NCBI GenBank assembly: GCA_003833135.1
Contig: QZLH01000065.1
Location: 114,780-178,779, forward strand
DNA: 64,000 bases
Direction of reading: 5' to 3'
From: Oehlia diaphana
Lineage: Eukaryota > Glomeromycota > Glomeromycetes > Glomerales > Glomeraceae
Both the position numbers and the translations under genes were made by a program. Below are positions 45,284 through 56,890 of this stretch, one piece after another (within the stretch, counting starts at the first letter, position 1; each line of letters begins with the position of its first letter). Below the pieces are notes generated by a model. The model was given only the letters and a program-made list of their open reading frames with translations, searched no databases and was not told the DNA's origin.

Positions 45284-46611
45284 TTTAAGCTTTTTATTTA
45301 TGTTAAATAAATTAGGGATTACTTCTAATTTAATTGTAATAAGTTTTGAACAATTATTTTTTTTTTTTTAATAATGTCTTTTTATATATATAAATATTAA
45401 TAAAGAATTTACTTTTTATAATCACCCAGACGTGATTATATTGGGTTGATAATTATTGGATGATGAAATTATGCAACTATGCAACTTGGCGATTTTACCG
45501 ACCTATAAAAAAGTATTTTATATAGAATTTTTTGATCGAAATTTAAAATAAAACGCGTTTATTGGAAATTTTTACGATCAGCGATCACAAACTCAATTCT
45601 GATTTGATCGCATGTTTGGATTGGTTATCAGTGGTGAAATGGCGGCATAATCCGTATTATGATTGCACGTTAACAGTCGAAGTCAATCGATTTTGATTAA
45701 TCGCGCAACTTGCAAGATCGATGATCGATCGATTCTTTGATTACAACTTTTTGATACTTACCTCGCATCCATTCAGTTTGACATTACATAAAATTATTTT
45801 TTTTTTTTATAATTCATTAGTGATATATAATATATAGTATCCCTACATTCTCGCCAGATCCTGCAAAAAAAAATATGAGAAAAAAATATTCCCAAGAATT
45901 AAATAAATATAGGTTTTTCATATGCAAGTCCTTATATCACAATTAAATTCGCGTCGGGAAGTGACGCCCTAATTCATTCATATTTACCCGAAATGACCTT
46001 GTACCTCTGAAAATCATCCAGTGGTCGTAATTTTATCATTTTTTTTTTTTTTTGTTATTTTCGCAATGTGGACTTACAATATAAATTATCCTATTAAAAA
46101 ATCACAACAACTTTGTCGACTCATGGATTAGATAACCATGCAACTCATACGTCAAGCCATTAAGTTATTAAGGAAAACTGAAACATCAAAATACAAAAAA
46201 AAGAGGACATAGATATATGTAATTTATGCATCGTCAAAAAACAAATAAGTGCCATTTTTCGTCGCGACGAGATTCTCGCTCGGTTCATATTCATTCATAT
46301 ACGTGTATAGAAAATTTTTCAATACATTTGCTTTCTATTTCAATATAATCGTTATATTTATTAAACTTGGAAAAGAATGCCGAAAAGCCTGTGCAATGTG
46401 CATAACTTTAATTGTATTATAGTATCGTTTGACGATCATTCTAACCAAGAAATTCAATATATAGTTTGGCTGTTGCCCAAATATGGTTTAGACTTTTCCG
46501 GCATTTTTAAATGCTTAAGCTTTTGAGATTGTGCTTATTTTAAGTTTAGAATATGCAAGCTTTTATGCATCGGATCCGCAGCCAGCATTGATAAGTTAAT
46601 ATAGTTAAATA

Positions 46612-46748
46612 TACCGTATTCTACGGTATATAGCACCCCTTTTTTGCACTTGATGCCGGCCAAGATCCTCATAATTTTGGCCAAAATCGCCATAATTCTG
46701 GTCAGGGGTGTTTATTTTCGGGGTGCTTACTTACCGCAAAATACGGTA
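46612..46748. mobile_element. TA-flanked MITE, 137 bp, about 28-bp TIRs
   Basis: The left end TACCGTATTCTACGGTATAT-AGCACCCC and the reverse complement of the right end TACCGTATTTTGCGGTAAGT-AAGCACCCC are long imperfect inverted repeats. TA dinucleotides flank both ends (46610-46611 and 46749-46750), consistent with Tc1/mariner-type insertion. The interior holds GGCCAAGAT / GGCCAAAAT / GGTCAGG repeats. Confidence 0.82.
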
Positions 46749-46974
46749 TATTGAACGATTAAAAAAATAACGAATAGTAAAAAAAATAACGTAATTCGTA
46801 ATAAAATGGTAAAATTAAAATGATATTGTAGACGTAAATAAATCAATGATATTATGAAAAAAATAAAAATGATTAATTTAATAAAATGGATAAGGTTGCA
46901 TAATAATTACCATTTACTTTTGTATATATATATATTTTTTTAAAAAAAATAAATTCTTTATTATTTCTCTTTAT

Positions 46975-47215
46975 TTGTATTATTTATTTCATGGTAAGTT
47001 GGGAGTAATAGGGTTTTTTTCCCGAAGGGAAAAAACCTTTAATGTTCCCCTTCCCATGAAATAAATGGGCAATCCCCTGGAGCTTAAATATTAACTATTT
47101 TAAACTTGACTACTTTAAACTAAAATTAGTAATTTCCTGGCTATCTATATGAGGCCGGGAAATAAGTAAACGAAGATTCCTAGTCATTTATTTACTCAGC
47201 TAATCACTCGCAATT
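46975..47215 (+). repeat. Dispersed repeat B, long copy with internal hairpin
   Basis: Same ordered blocks as 22125-22260 on the opposite strand (TATTTATTTCATGG, AGTTGGGAGTAATAG, AATTTCCTGGCTATCTA, CCGGGAAATAAGTA, CTCAGCTAAT). Between them lies an extra segment with a strong hairpin: GGTTTTTTTCCC, loop GAA, GGGAAAAAACC (about 47010-47037). An outer stem is formed by ATTTATTTCATGG and CCATGAAATAAAT. Confidence 0.75.
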
Positions 47216-47668
47216 TAAAAATTTAGTATGAAGGTGATCATGAGTGATACTTAGTGCGATTATTTTAAATATTTAGAGGGTATTATATTTCACATTGAGA
47301 TAGGTTTCACTGCGGAGTTTCATTTTTTCTTCTCTTAAAGTTTATATAAAGTAAAACAATAATTTCAGGAATAATTATAATCTTATTAATTAATAATTTG
47401 ATTTTATTTTTTTAAAAAATTAAATCTGATTTTTTTTTCATTATTAAACGAAAGTGATATAGTGATCCGCGTCTGGTCTTTTTATTGCGAAAGTCAATTA
47501 AACGAAAGTGATATTTATCTGGTCTCACCTTTTTGAAATCGGTTGTATATACGAAAAAAAAAAAATGGAAAAATTATATTTACCAAAAATTGTTAATAGT
47601 GTGCAAGCTTGATTCTTAATTCCACCCTGGATAAATTTAATAAATTATAAATAATGATATATTTTTAG

Positions 47669-47870
47669 GCGTATAGATCCGTTAACAAATCCGAATGATA
47701 ATCTAGGGATGCATATCTGGATGATATACAAACTTCCAGATGGAGAATTCAATCCGAATTGACATAGATAGAATCATTAAGCAAGCTTTCACATGATGTT
47801 TTTACTTGTTCTTGCAGGAGTGTAATAAAGAAAATAAATTAGCACTTTATAAACATCTCAAAGAAGTAAT
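47669..47870 (+). pseudogene. Coding-like fragments, possible gene relic
   Basis: After a TTTTTAG, the sequence reads RIDPLTNPNDNLGMHIWMIY followed by KLPDGEFNPN to a stop. Further on, after TTCTTGCAG, it reads ECNKENKLALYKHLKEVIEY. The codon texture is protein-like, but there is no continuous model, start or family match. Confidence 0.35.
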
Positions 47871-48540
47871 TGAATATAACAAAACTTTTGTTGCATTTTT
47901 TTTTATTTTTTTTTTTTTTTACCATTTACTATATTATGATTTAATCTATTATTTTATTATAATCAAAAATATATTTAATGAAAAAAATAGGTAAAATGCA
48001 CAATTCCGTGTTACAAAAACGTATTTGCATAAAATTTGCACTGAATTTACAATGATTTGTTCTCGTAAAATTCATATGATTTTGGTCATTGTTATTACTA
48101 GTTATTTAGTTAGCTCGTGTGAAATAATAAAAATTTTTTTTAAAGTTTAAACTTTAATAAATAAGAATGTTTCATAACAAACCGTGTGTAATATAAATTT
48201 GAAAATCTTACAATGATGTAATAAAATTTTAGTATGCATTTCATATACATAAAATTTCATTCTGTACGTTACTTTCTTAAAAAAAATCTTCAAAAAATGA
48301 AATTGCGTATACGGAAACATGTACAAAACGTATCATTTCCGTATATGTCATTTACTGCTGTGCATTGTGTTCATAACCTTCTGCATCACGTTATGAATGC
48401 ATCTATTATCTTATGACACTGTAACATTTGTTACACCGATTTCATTATATAAATTATATATATTATCTAATATGTTTTACCCGCCGGAAACTTTATAAAA
48501 TTAACAATTAACAATTTTTCCTTTCACAATCTAGTCAAAA

Positions 48541-49277
48541 ATGACAAATATTCTTGACGAAAACAATGAGTCAAATTGTTACACGAATTGGTTAGAAAAA
48601 TCAATTATAGATGAATACTTGAACTATTATGACTATTCCAATTTGAAAAATTTAAAACTATTAGCAGGCGGTGGTTTTGGGAGAGTTTACCGCGCTAATT
48701 GGAAAGATTCTGACGTCATTTATGCAATAAAAATGTTTTATAATCATAAATCATCTCTTAAAGAAATTGTTAATGAAGTATGTAACAAACATTTTTTAAT
48801 TATTTAAAATTAAATAAAGCAATCTTTAATTCAAAGTTAATTATTTTCATGTTTAAATTTCTTACAGATAAAACTACATAAAAAAATTGGTTTTCATCCA
48901 AACATTGTGCAGTTTTGTGGTATCACAAGAATAGAATCAGGTGAGAATTAAAAGATATATAATATATAATAATATATTTATTTAAACTGAAAAATTATTT
49001 TACACGCTCATCTTTTAATTTATTCTATTTCAGATATGATTCAATATTCATTGGTATTAGAATATGCTGATAGTGGCACGTTAGAAACTTATTTGTGCAA
49101 ACATTTTAATGAACTTGATTGGAATGATAAGTATAACTTGGCATTTCAATTAACCAAAGCTGTAAAATGGATGCATGATCATGATATTATCCATCGTGAT
49201 TTGGTATTAATTGATTTAATTTTTCATAATATCAATTTATTAAATTTATTATGAAAGAAATTAATATGTTTTTCTTT

Positions 49278-49324
<47 letters not shown>

Positions 49325-49325
49325 C

Positions 49326-49368
<43 letters not shown>

Positions 49369-49741
49369 TTTATTTATTTTAGCATGCAAATAACGTACTT
49401 ATACATCAGACAAATATTAAGTTGACAGATTTTGGACTGTCAAGAAAAATCTCTGAAGCATCAAGTAACGCTTCAATCTTTGGTATGATTCCTTATATAG
49501 ACCCAAAAAGACTAGATAGTAGAAATAAATACTATAAGTTAAATAAGAAATCTGATATATATAGTATTGGAGTACTTATGTGGCAAATATCAAGCGGAAA
49601 AAAACCATTTCATAATGAGGCTTACGACGTAACATTAGCCTTGGGTATATTATGTGGAAAAAGAGAAAAAATTATTGAGGGTACTCCTAAAAAATATAGT
49701 AATTTATATAAAGGTAAATTATCACATTTATATTTAATGTA

Positions 49742-49772
<31 letters not shown>

Positions 49773-52700
49773 AAAAATTTTTTTTTTTTTTTTTTTTTTT
49801 TTTGAAAATGAAATCATAATTTTATCTATTTGTTAAATTTTAAATTAGGATGTTGGGAACATGAAGATAGAAAGCGTCCAAGTATAAAAGAAGTTATTTC
49901 GAAACTTAGAACGATGATCGATCCTGAAGTGAGTAATGCGAGTAACGTAAAAGAAGACAATTATTTAACTACAGGAGAGACAATCATGAATGAAAGTAAT
50001 GTTGAATCAAGTGAACTAATTGATTTGAATTGTGAATTAGCAATAGAATCAAATGAATCAAGTTTAAGTATAGACTTGCATGAATCAGCGGTAGAATCAA
50101 ATGAATCAAGTGAAAATATAGACATGAATAGTGATATAACAATAGAAGATATATCAAGTACACTATTATTAAATGAAAATAGCTGCTCATCGAATGCAGT
50201 TTTCAAAAATGACAAATATGCGTTTGATTTAGTTAAGAAATTTGCCGACGAAGACTACATAGATGCTCAATATCAACTTGGATATTATTACGACAAAGGC
50301 ATTGGCACTAAAATAGATAAAAATATGGCTTTTCAATTATATCTAAAGGCTGCAAAAAATGGAAACGATGATGCGCTATATGAACTAAGTTTATTATACG
50401 AATCAGGAGAGGGGGTTGATAAAAATGAAGAAGAGGCATTTAAATTAATTAAGAAATTGGCCGAAAAAGACTATATAAACGCAATTTTTATACTTGGAAA
50501 TTACTATAAAAAAGGAATTGGCACTAAAGAAGATAAAAATATGGCCTTTCAATTATATAAAAAAGCTGCAGAATATGGAAACGATGATGCGCTATATGAA
50601 CTAAGTTTATTACACGAATCAGGAGAGGGTGTTGATAAAAATGAAGAAGAGGCATTTAAATTAATTAAGAAATTGGCCAAAAAAGACTATATAAATGCCA
50701 TTTTTATACTTGGAAATTACTATAAAAAAGGAATTGGCACTAAAGAAGATAAAAATATGGCCTTTCAACTATATGAAAAGGCTGCAAAAAATGGAAACGA
50801 TGATGCGCTATATGAACTAAGTTTATTATACGAATCAGGAGAGGGGGTTGATAAAAATGAAGAAGAGGCATTTATATTAATTGATAAATTGGCCGAAAAA
50901 GACCATGTAAACGCCATTTTTCAACTTGGATATTATTATGATGAAGGCATTGGTACTAAGGCTGATAAAAGTATGGCCTTTCAATTATATAAACTAGCTG
51001 CGGATAAGGGAAATAATGATGCGAAGTGTAAATTATTATTTTTTGAATTGACAGAAGAAAATTCAGATGTTCAATTTCTGTCCGGATATTACTTTGAAAA
51101 AGGAATTGGCACTAAAATAGATAAAAATATGGCTTTTCAATTATATGAAAAGGCTGCAGAAAATGGAAACGATGATGCGCTATATGAACTAAGTTTATTA
51201 TACGAATCAGGAGAGGGGGTTGATAAAAATGAAGAAGAGGCATTTAAATTAATTAAGAAATTGGCCGAAAAAAACCACATAAACGCCATTTTTACACTTG
51301 GAAATTACTATAAAAAAGGAATTGGCACTAAAAAAGATAAAAATATGGCCTTTCAATTATATAAAAAGACTGCAGAATATGAAAATTATGATGCGCTATA
51401 TGAACTAAGTTTATTATATTGTTCGGGGGAAGGAGTTAATAAAAATGAAGAAATGGCATTTAAATTAATTAAGAAATTGGCTGAAAAGGATGCCTTTTCT
51501 CAACTTGGATGTTATTATTACAAAGGAATTGGTACAGAAATCAATATAAATAAAGCGATTGAGCTACATAAAATAGATGAAATAATAAAAATGAATGACA
51601 TACAACACAAAATAAGTTCATTAGTACGTGATTTAAGAGGAATTAATGAAGATGAGGAAAGAGCATTTAAACTACTTTTTGCATTGGCAGTAAAAAAATA
51701 TCAAGATGCTCAATTTATACTGGAATATTACCATAAAAAAGGAATTAAAAATAGTATTAATGTGTTAAAAGCATTGGAATTATATCATAAAATTTTAGAA
51801 AAGGATATCGATAGTGATGCACAATATAAGTTAAAACTACTATGCAGACTATGGGAAGGACATATTTTCTATGAAGTAGTTAAAAATAATAGTAAAAATA
51901 AGAAACAAACAACCAATATGAATAATATTTTATTAATTATAGTAACATTAATTCTGTGTTTATCATTCTTTATTAGTAATTATGGATTAACAAAGAATAT
52001 TGAAGATAAATTTGCATTAGAGGAACATGATATAATATTTTATAAATTAGGTAAATACTACATCAAAAAAGATGCTCGTAGAGCTTTTAATTATTATAAA
52101 GAGTCAGCAAAAAAAGGACATTCAAAAGCTCAGTTTAAACTTGGAATGTGTTACCATTTTGGAATTGGTACTAAGATACATAAAAAGAAAGCCTTTCATT
52201 TATACACAAAATCTACAATATCTGCAAAAGAAGGAAAAGAAGGCCACAATGTTGCACAATATGAATTAAGTATATTATATGAAACAGGAGAAGGAGTTAA
52301 TAAAGATGAAAAAAAATCTTTTGAAATAATTGAAGAATTAGCTGATAAGGGATATGTAAATGCTCAACATAGACTTGGTTACTATTATGAAAAAGGAATT
52401 GGGACTGATGTAAATATATTAAAAGCACTTGAATTATATCATACGGCTGCAGAAAACGGAATCACAGAGGCTATAAAAAGTTCATCTAGTTTACTATTTA
52501 AATTAGGAGAAAAAATTATAAAGGGTGAGACAAAAGCATTTGAAATAGTTGAATTATATCAAACAGCTAAGAAAAATGGAAATTTAAAGGCTAAAATGAG
52601 TTTAGAAAGGTTACTGTATGAATTAAGAGATAAGAGGAAGGCATTTGATATAGTCAAAGAATTAGCTGATAAGGGAGATGAAAATGCTCAGCATAGACTT

Positions 52701-52838
52701 GGATACTATTATGAAAAAGGAATTGGGACACATATTAATATACTAAAAGCACGTGAGTTATATACAATGGCTGTAATTAATAAAAATGTAGAGGCTTTAA
52801 AAAGTTTAAATGATCTAATATTAAATCACGGTACGTAA
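48541..52838 (+). CDS. Protein kinase fused to Sel1 repeats, with internal membrane segment
   Basis: Exons 48541-48777, 48868-48940, 49034-49203, 49383-49713 and 49849-52838 give 1266 residues. The kinase domain (about 36-310) has every hallmark: Gly loop GGGFGRVY (43-50), the AIK lysine at 64, HRDLHANN (157-164), DFG (176-178), [11 protein letters not shown], and [11 protein letters not shown] near the end. It is of the tyrosine-kinase-like type and should be active. After a Ser/Glu/Asn linker with ESNESS repeats, about 15 Sel1-like repeats (about 395-925) follow. Then come a hydrophobic segment [18 protein letters not shown] (about 962-979) and more Sel1 repeats to the C-terminus. Sel1 arrays are protein-protein scaffolds. 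A 216-bp (two-repeat) unit is nearly identical in successive copies, showing recent internal duplication. Intron 3 contains two long T-runs. Confidence 0.9.
49277..49382 (+). repeat. Long poly-T tracts in intron 3 of the kinase-Sel1 gene
   Basis: Two T-runs of about 40 bases each, separated by CTATA, fill most of the intron before the AG acceptor at 49381-49382. Their lengths are likely to be inaccurate in the assembly. A similar pair lies in intron 4 (about 49741-49803). Confidence 0.9.
50370..51480 (+). repeat. Coding tandem repeat, 216-bp unit (two Sel1 repeats)
   Basis: The string ATGCGCTATATGAACTAAG begins at 50371, 50587, 50803, 51175 and 51391. Three of the four intervals are exactly 216 bp, with near-identical sequence between copies. 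The fourth is 372 bp and contains a more diverged unit. Confidence 0.88.
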
Positions 52839-54025
52839 AAAAAAAAAATTATATATGCGTTTGACAAATAATTTATTAATAATCTTTTGCATGAATATAG
52901 CGATATATAATGAATTGCAGAAATTTACGTCATCATAGGCGCTAAGTAAATTTTCTAAGTAAATTGGTTTTTTTTTCTTTTAAGTTATACTTAACTTACT
53001 TTGGTGTAACATAATAAATATTTAGAAGTTTAGCATTTTTGTAAATGGGTCAGAAAAATAAAGTTTTTCGTTCAATTTAAAATTTTGTTGCAAGAAAAGT
53101 TAACAGCTTAATAAATATATTTAATAGTGATAAAAGTCATTTCAGTTACTAAAATAAAATAATCAATTTCGGATTACGGCTCAAAATCAGTAATCTGATG
53201 GGTCCTTAACGTACAGTAGGGTGTACTGTACAATATTAACGTACAAACTGGCCCGAGTTTAGGTGTTATGCACTTGCACGTGTTAGCGTTAATACAGCCC
53301 ACTGTACTGCAGTGTTGGCCAGTGACCCAAATAACCTCAAATGACTCAAATGGCTGGTCACGTGTCATTTGGGTCATTTCAACTTTAAATGACAAATGAC
53401 CTAGTCATTTAAAAATTACATCATAATTCTGGCCAGAAATTACACTATTTTATGGATAAAATTTTCACGTGATATTATAAGTTCATAATTCTGGCCGGCA
53501 TCATTAACTTGGCCCGAATTATAACGCATTAATTTAAATGATCAAATGACAAATGACCCAAATGACCAGGTCATTCGAAGGTCATTCGGGGGTCATCTCA
53601 AAATGGGCAAATGACCTAGTCATTTGCCATCACTGCTGTACTGTATATTAAGGAATCCAAGTCTGATAATGACTTAGTAAAAACTTAATTCCGGCCGGAA
53701 TTAAAATAGATATATTTATTAATTTTTAAAATTGTGAAAATCACACACTACTTATTATGGATATTAAATGGCTTACTCGGCTAATAACCGGTCATTTAAC
53801 CGGTTAAACTTAATTTTTACTTAATTCTGACTTTAACAGGTTAATTAGTTAACAGCCTTAACTAGCTTTAATCTTAAATTAACAATTAATGAGGCTTTGT
53901 AATCGTAAAAATAAAAATTTGAAAGTACGTGTTATCGAAAAGAAGAATATATATATATAGAACAACGTACCAAAAAATATTTACCACATTAAAATCAAAA
54001 TAAAAAAAAAAAAAATCTTGGAATC
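52839..54025. other. Intergenic region containing a TIR element
   Basis: The 53204-53653 element occupies over a third. The remainder is AT-rich, with AACCGGTT-type motifs near 53790-53860 like those in the hAT-like elements. No gene. Confidence 0.5.
53204..53653. mobile_element. TIR element, 450 bp, with AAATGAC repeats
   Basis: CCTTAACGTACAGTA (53204-53218) and the reverse complement of 53639-53653, CCTTAATATACAGTA, match at 13 of 15 positions. Inside, an inverted pair GTCATTTGGGTCATTT (about 53366) and AAATGACCCAAATGAC (about 53549) is surrounded by many AAATGAC copies. No target duplication seen. No coding capacity. Confidence 0.65.
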
Positions 54026-54364
54026 ATGCATTTAATATATTTGCTATTGATCTTTGCTTTTACTATTATTTCATCGGGTAATATACAGTTTTTTATTGCT
54101 TAATTTTCCTTTTTAACATTAATATTAATTAACAAATTATTCAAATTTTAAAATCTTTTTATAAATAATGTAGGAGCTTTTGTTATAAAATGAGAAGGTA
54201 ATTAATTTTCAATCTTGAATGTATGGAATTATTTTATCCTATTAGCCGGTTCTTTAGTAATTAATCAAGCACCTCAAAAACTCTTTCAAAATCTTGCTGA
54301 TATTAAAGATTTAACAATGAATAAAAAATTCTTACCATTTCCACCGCAACCAAAACCCTCATGA
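54026..54364 (+). CDS. Small secreted protein candidate (56 aa)
   Basis: Exon 1 (54026-54077) encodes MHLIYLLLIFAFTIISS, a typical signal peptide. A 168-bp GT-AG intron keeps phase 1 into exon 2 (54246-54364), giving a mature part of about 38 residues (GSLVINQAPQKLFQNL, then DIKDLTMNKKFLPF and a PPQPKPS end). No cysteines. After the stop, another frame reads HEEYPPKDGYENSRQLQ before a stop, with a repeated CTCATGAAGA. The longer form may have been lost by a frameshift, so this could be a decaying copy. Small secreted proteins of this layout are effector candidates in symbiotic fungi; that role is not shown here. Confidence 0.55.
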
Positions 54365-55859
54365 AGATACGGTGGAATAGAGAGCTCATGAAGAATATCC
54401 TCCAAAAGATGGTTACGAAAATAGTCGTCAGCTGCAGTAAAAACCATGATAAAGATAGACATTATTGATTATGGTTGTTCTAAATATAAATATGATAATT
54501 ATATATTAATTAGAACGTGACGCAGACGGTTTGTTAAATTAAAAATTAAAAAACGAGTACCTTAAAACGTTAAATTAGATTCAACTTATGAATAAACAAA
54601 TTTTGTACATTAAATATTAAATTTTTTGTAATAAGTGATACTCGAGTTGCGGTGTTCGAAAATATACTTTATTTGTCACATTATTGATTCAATTAATGGT
54701 GCAGTGTAGAATACTCTCTTTCACTATCTATTAATATGAAAATCTAAAAATTATTATAAAAGATCGAAAAACGTGCTAAGCTTAAGTAAAGATAAGTTTA
54801 ATCAGTTAGACTTGATTCATATTTTGGCGACTAAAAACATTTGTTTCAAATATATTAAACTTAATTAGCCTCAACAAAAGCTCGCATAAAAAAAAACATA
54901 ATATTTTTAAGTAAAATGTATTATATACGTTGATTATGAATAATCGGTTATTATGTCATAATTATATATTTTTATTTCATCATTTCAAACCGAGAAAGAA
55001 ATTTTAAACCTATACTTCTCAAAATTCTTCAGACTTACACGCAACAGTTATTATAAATCAACAAAAGATAGAATTCTCGAACTACAGTACTGAAAAATAA
55101 TTATTTTAACAATCAATCGAAATACAGGAACATTTTTTTTCTCTTTTCGTAAAAAAAAAAGTCAATTCAAAAATTCCAAAATTATAGCTCGAACTAAAAA
55201 TAATATAAAAAATGCATTTAGAATACCCGGGAACATGCTACAAAGATGTCAAATATTTCAATTCAATAATTTCTTTTCTTGTTATTTTTTGATATGTCAT
55301 TATTAGAGGAAGTCCTAGTAAATCAACGTATATGTACAAAGGAAAGAAAAAAAGAAGTTGTCGTTATATAAAATCACTATGAATTTGATAGGTTAAAATC
55401 AATTTTTTTTATTTCTCTCTTTAATGAAATTCATTAAGAAGCTATGCTAATGCCACACTTCTCAATTACATAGACGTTAGCATACGCCACATACTTATAA
55501 TTTTTATAATAAGTATTACCATCCTTCCAGAAAAAGTCCTGCAGCTACAAATAAAAATCTTTCACTTGACAATAAAATTGTTTTGGAATAATTAAATTAT
55601 TTTTCCGTACTTATTGTTACCATCGGATCTGCATAAATCCGTTATCATCAGGATCTGCAGCCATCTTTAGCAAAAACTTTGTCATATGACTATCATACTG
55701 ATATTTAACAACTCTTGTTGAACTTTTTACCAAAAAAAAAAAAAAAAAAAAAAAAAGGCTTGGACTTTTTTATCGTTTTTCCAAAATATTCCAACTTTTT
55801 GTGTAAAACATCTTTGGCCAATATTTCTTTATTTTCCAAAAAAAAAAACAAAACAAAAC
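54365..55859. other. Intergenic region
   Basis: AT-rich DNA with A- and T-runs (for example 55734-55756). Apart from the coding-like tail just after 54364, I see nothing with defined structure. Confidence 0.4.
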
Positions 55860-56890
55860 AAAAAATATAACATAACCTATAATGAAAAGAATGACAAATT
55901 AATTCAATCATTGGCAACTTTCTTCCTGGACAAACTCTTAATCCTCCACAAATATAATAAATGAATTTTTCTTTGGTTCAAAACCTTCAACTATTCATTT
56001 ATCAGGATTAAATTTATTTAGTTCTTCCCAATATTCTTCATTATTATCAATATTAATTCTAATTATTGTTTCAGCTTGCCCATTGATAACTTCCTATTTC
56101 ATCAGGGTTTTCAAGAAACTTAATTTACGATTGAGAAAATAATACGAGATACTTCTTTTACAATCGCTTCACGATATGTTAAATTATTAAACAACATTTT
56201 CGGTAAATAGACGTGTCTTGTCGTCTTGAAAGATTCTATCAATTTGTTCAATATTTACTTTTAACATCTGGACAATGTGAAAGATAATAGATAATGAATG
56301 AAATAGTATTCGCAGTCCATTGAAGGAAAGAATACTGTAAATGTTCAATTAATTTTTAATCAAAATATTTATTAAAATTTGACAAAAGTACTAAGAAATT
56401 TACTCACAGTCTCAGTATCAGTTCCATTAATTATTCCACCGAAAATAATAACATAAATTTCAGAATCAGTCATAGGTCTCATAACATTAATTTTATTATA
56501 ATTAATATCACAAAGTGTCAAAAGGTCATTTGTTAAAGGTTTATCTAATGGAGTATTTTTGTCTACGTACATCTGAGATACGAAAGAATTGCATGAACAA
56601 ATTTTACAATCTCATCAACTAATGCAGATATCATTTGTAAATTGATTAAACTATGCAGAAATATCCATGAATTTTATTAAAATGTTTATTTATCAAATGA
56701 GGAGCTTCGTTGACAAATTTTGGTGATAAAATAGCTTGCGCAAAAAGATGTCAATTATTTATAATCTTGATTTAATAATATTCCCTTTCCCATTATCTCC
56801 AATTCATGAAGTTCTCTAGTCTCTACCATCTTTATCAGAAAATTTTCTAATATATGGATTTTTTGATGAGGCTAATAAAGTTTTTCAATA
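55860..56890 (-). pseudogene. Cytochrome P450 pseudogene
   Basis: Collinear P450 pieces read on the minus strand. NPYIRKFSDKDGR and GKGNI/LNQDY-like N-terminal segments lie at 56760-56870. TPLDKPLTNDLLT and RPMTDSEI follow, with the I-helix GGIINGTDTET (about 56400-56560). Then come SFIIYYLSHCPDVK, YREAIVKEVSRII (the ExxR-region helix), ETIIRINI, EYWEELNKFNPD, VEGFEPKKNSF and the haem-binding LRVCPGR with its Cys (about 55920). Pieces lie in all three frames with stops (for example TGA where Trp is expected after FNPDK) and a one-base loss in the haem loop. Remnant splice sites (GTGAGT, TTTACAG) survive. Not functional as sequenced. Confidence 0.85.

Larger units (their letters stand above)
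45284..48540. other. Intergenic region with MITE, dispersed repeat and coding scraps
   Basis: No intact gene. Contains a TA-flanked MITE (46612-46748), dispersed repeat B (46975-47215) and weak coding-like fragments (47669-47870). The 45500-45760 part is rich in GATCGAT motifs without a defined structure. Confidence 0.5.

Noticed and set aside
56372..56572. Possible kelch fragment (VIIFGGIIN looked blade-like)
   Set aside because: The context RPMTDSEI ... GGIINGTDTET followed by SFIIYYLSHCPDVK fits a P450 I-helix region, so it was assigned to the P450 pseudogene.
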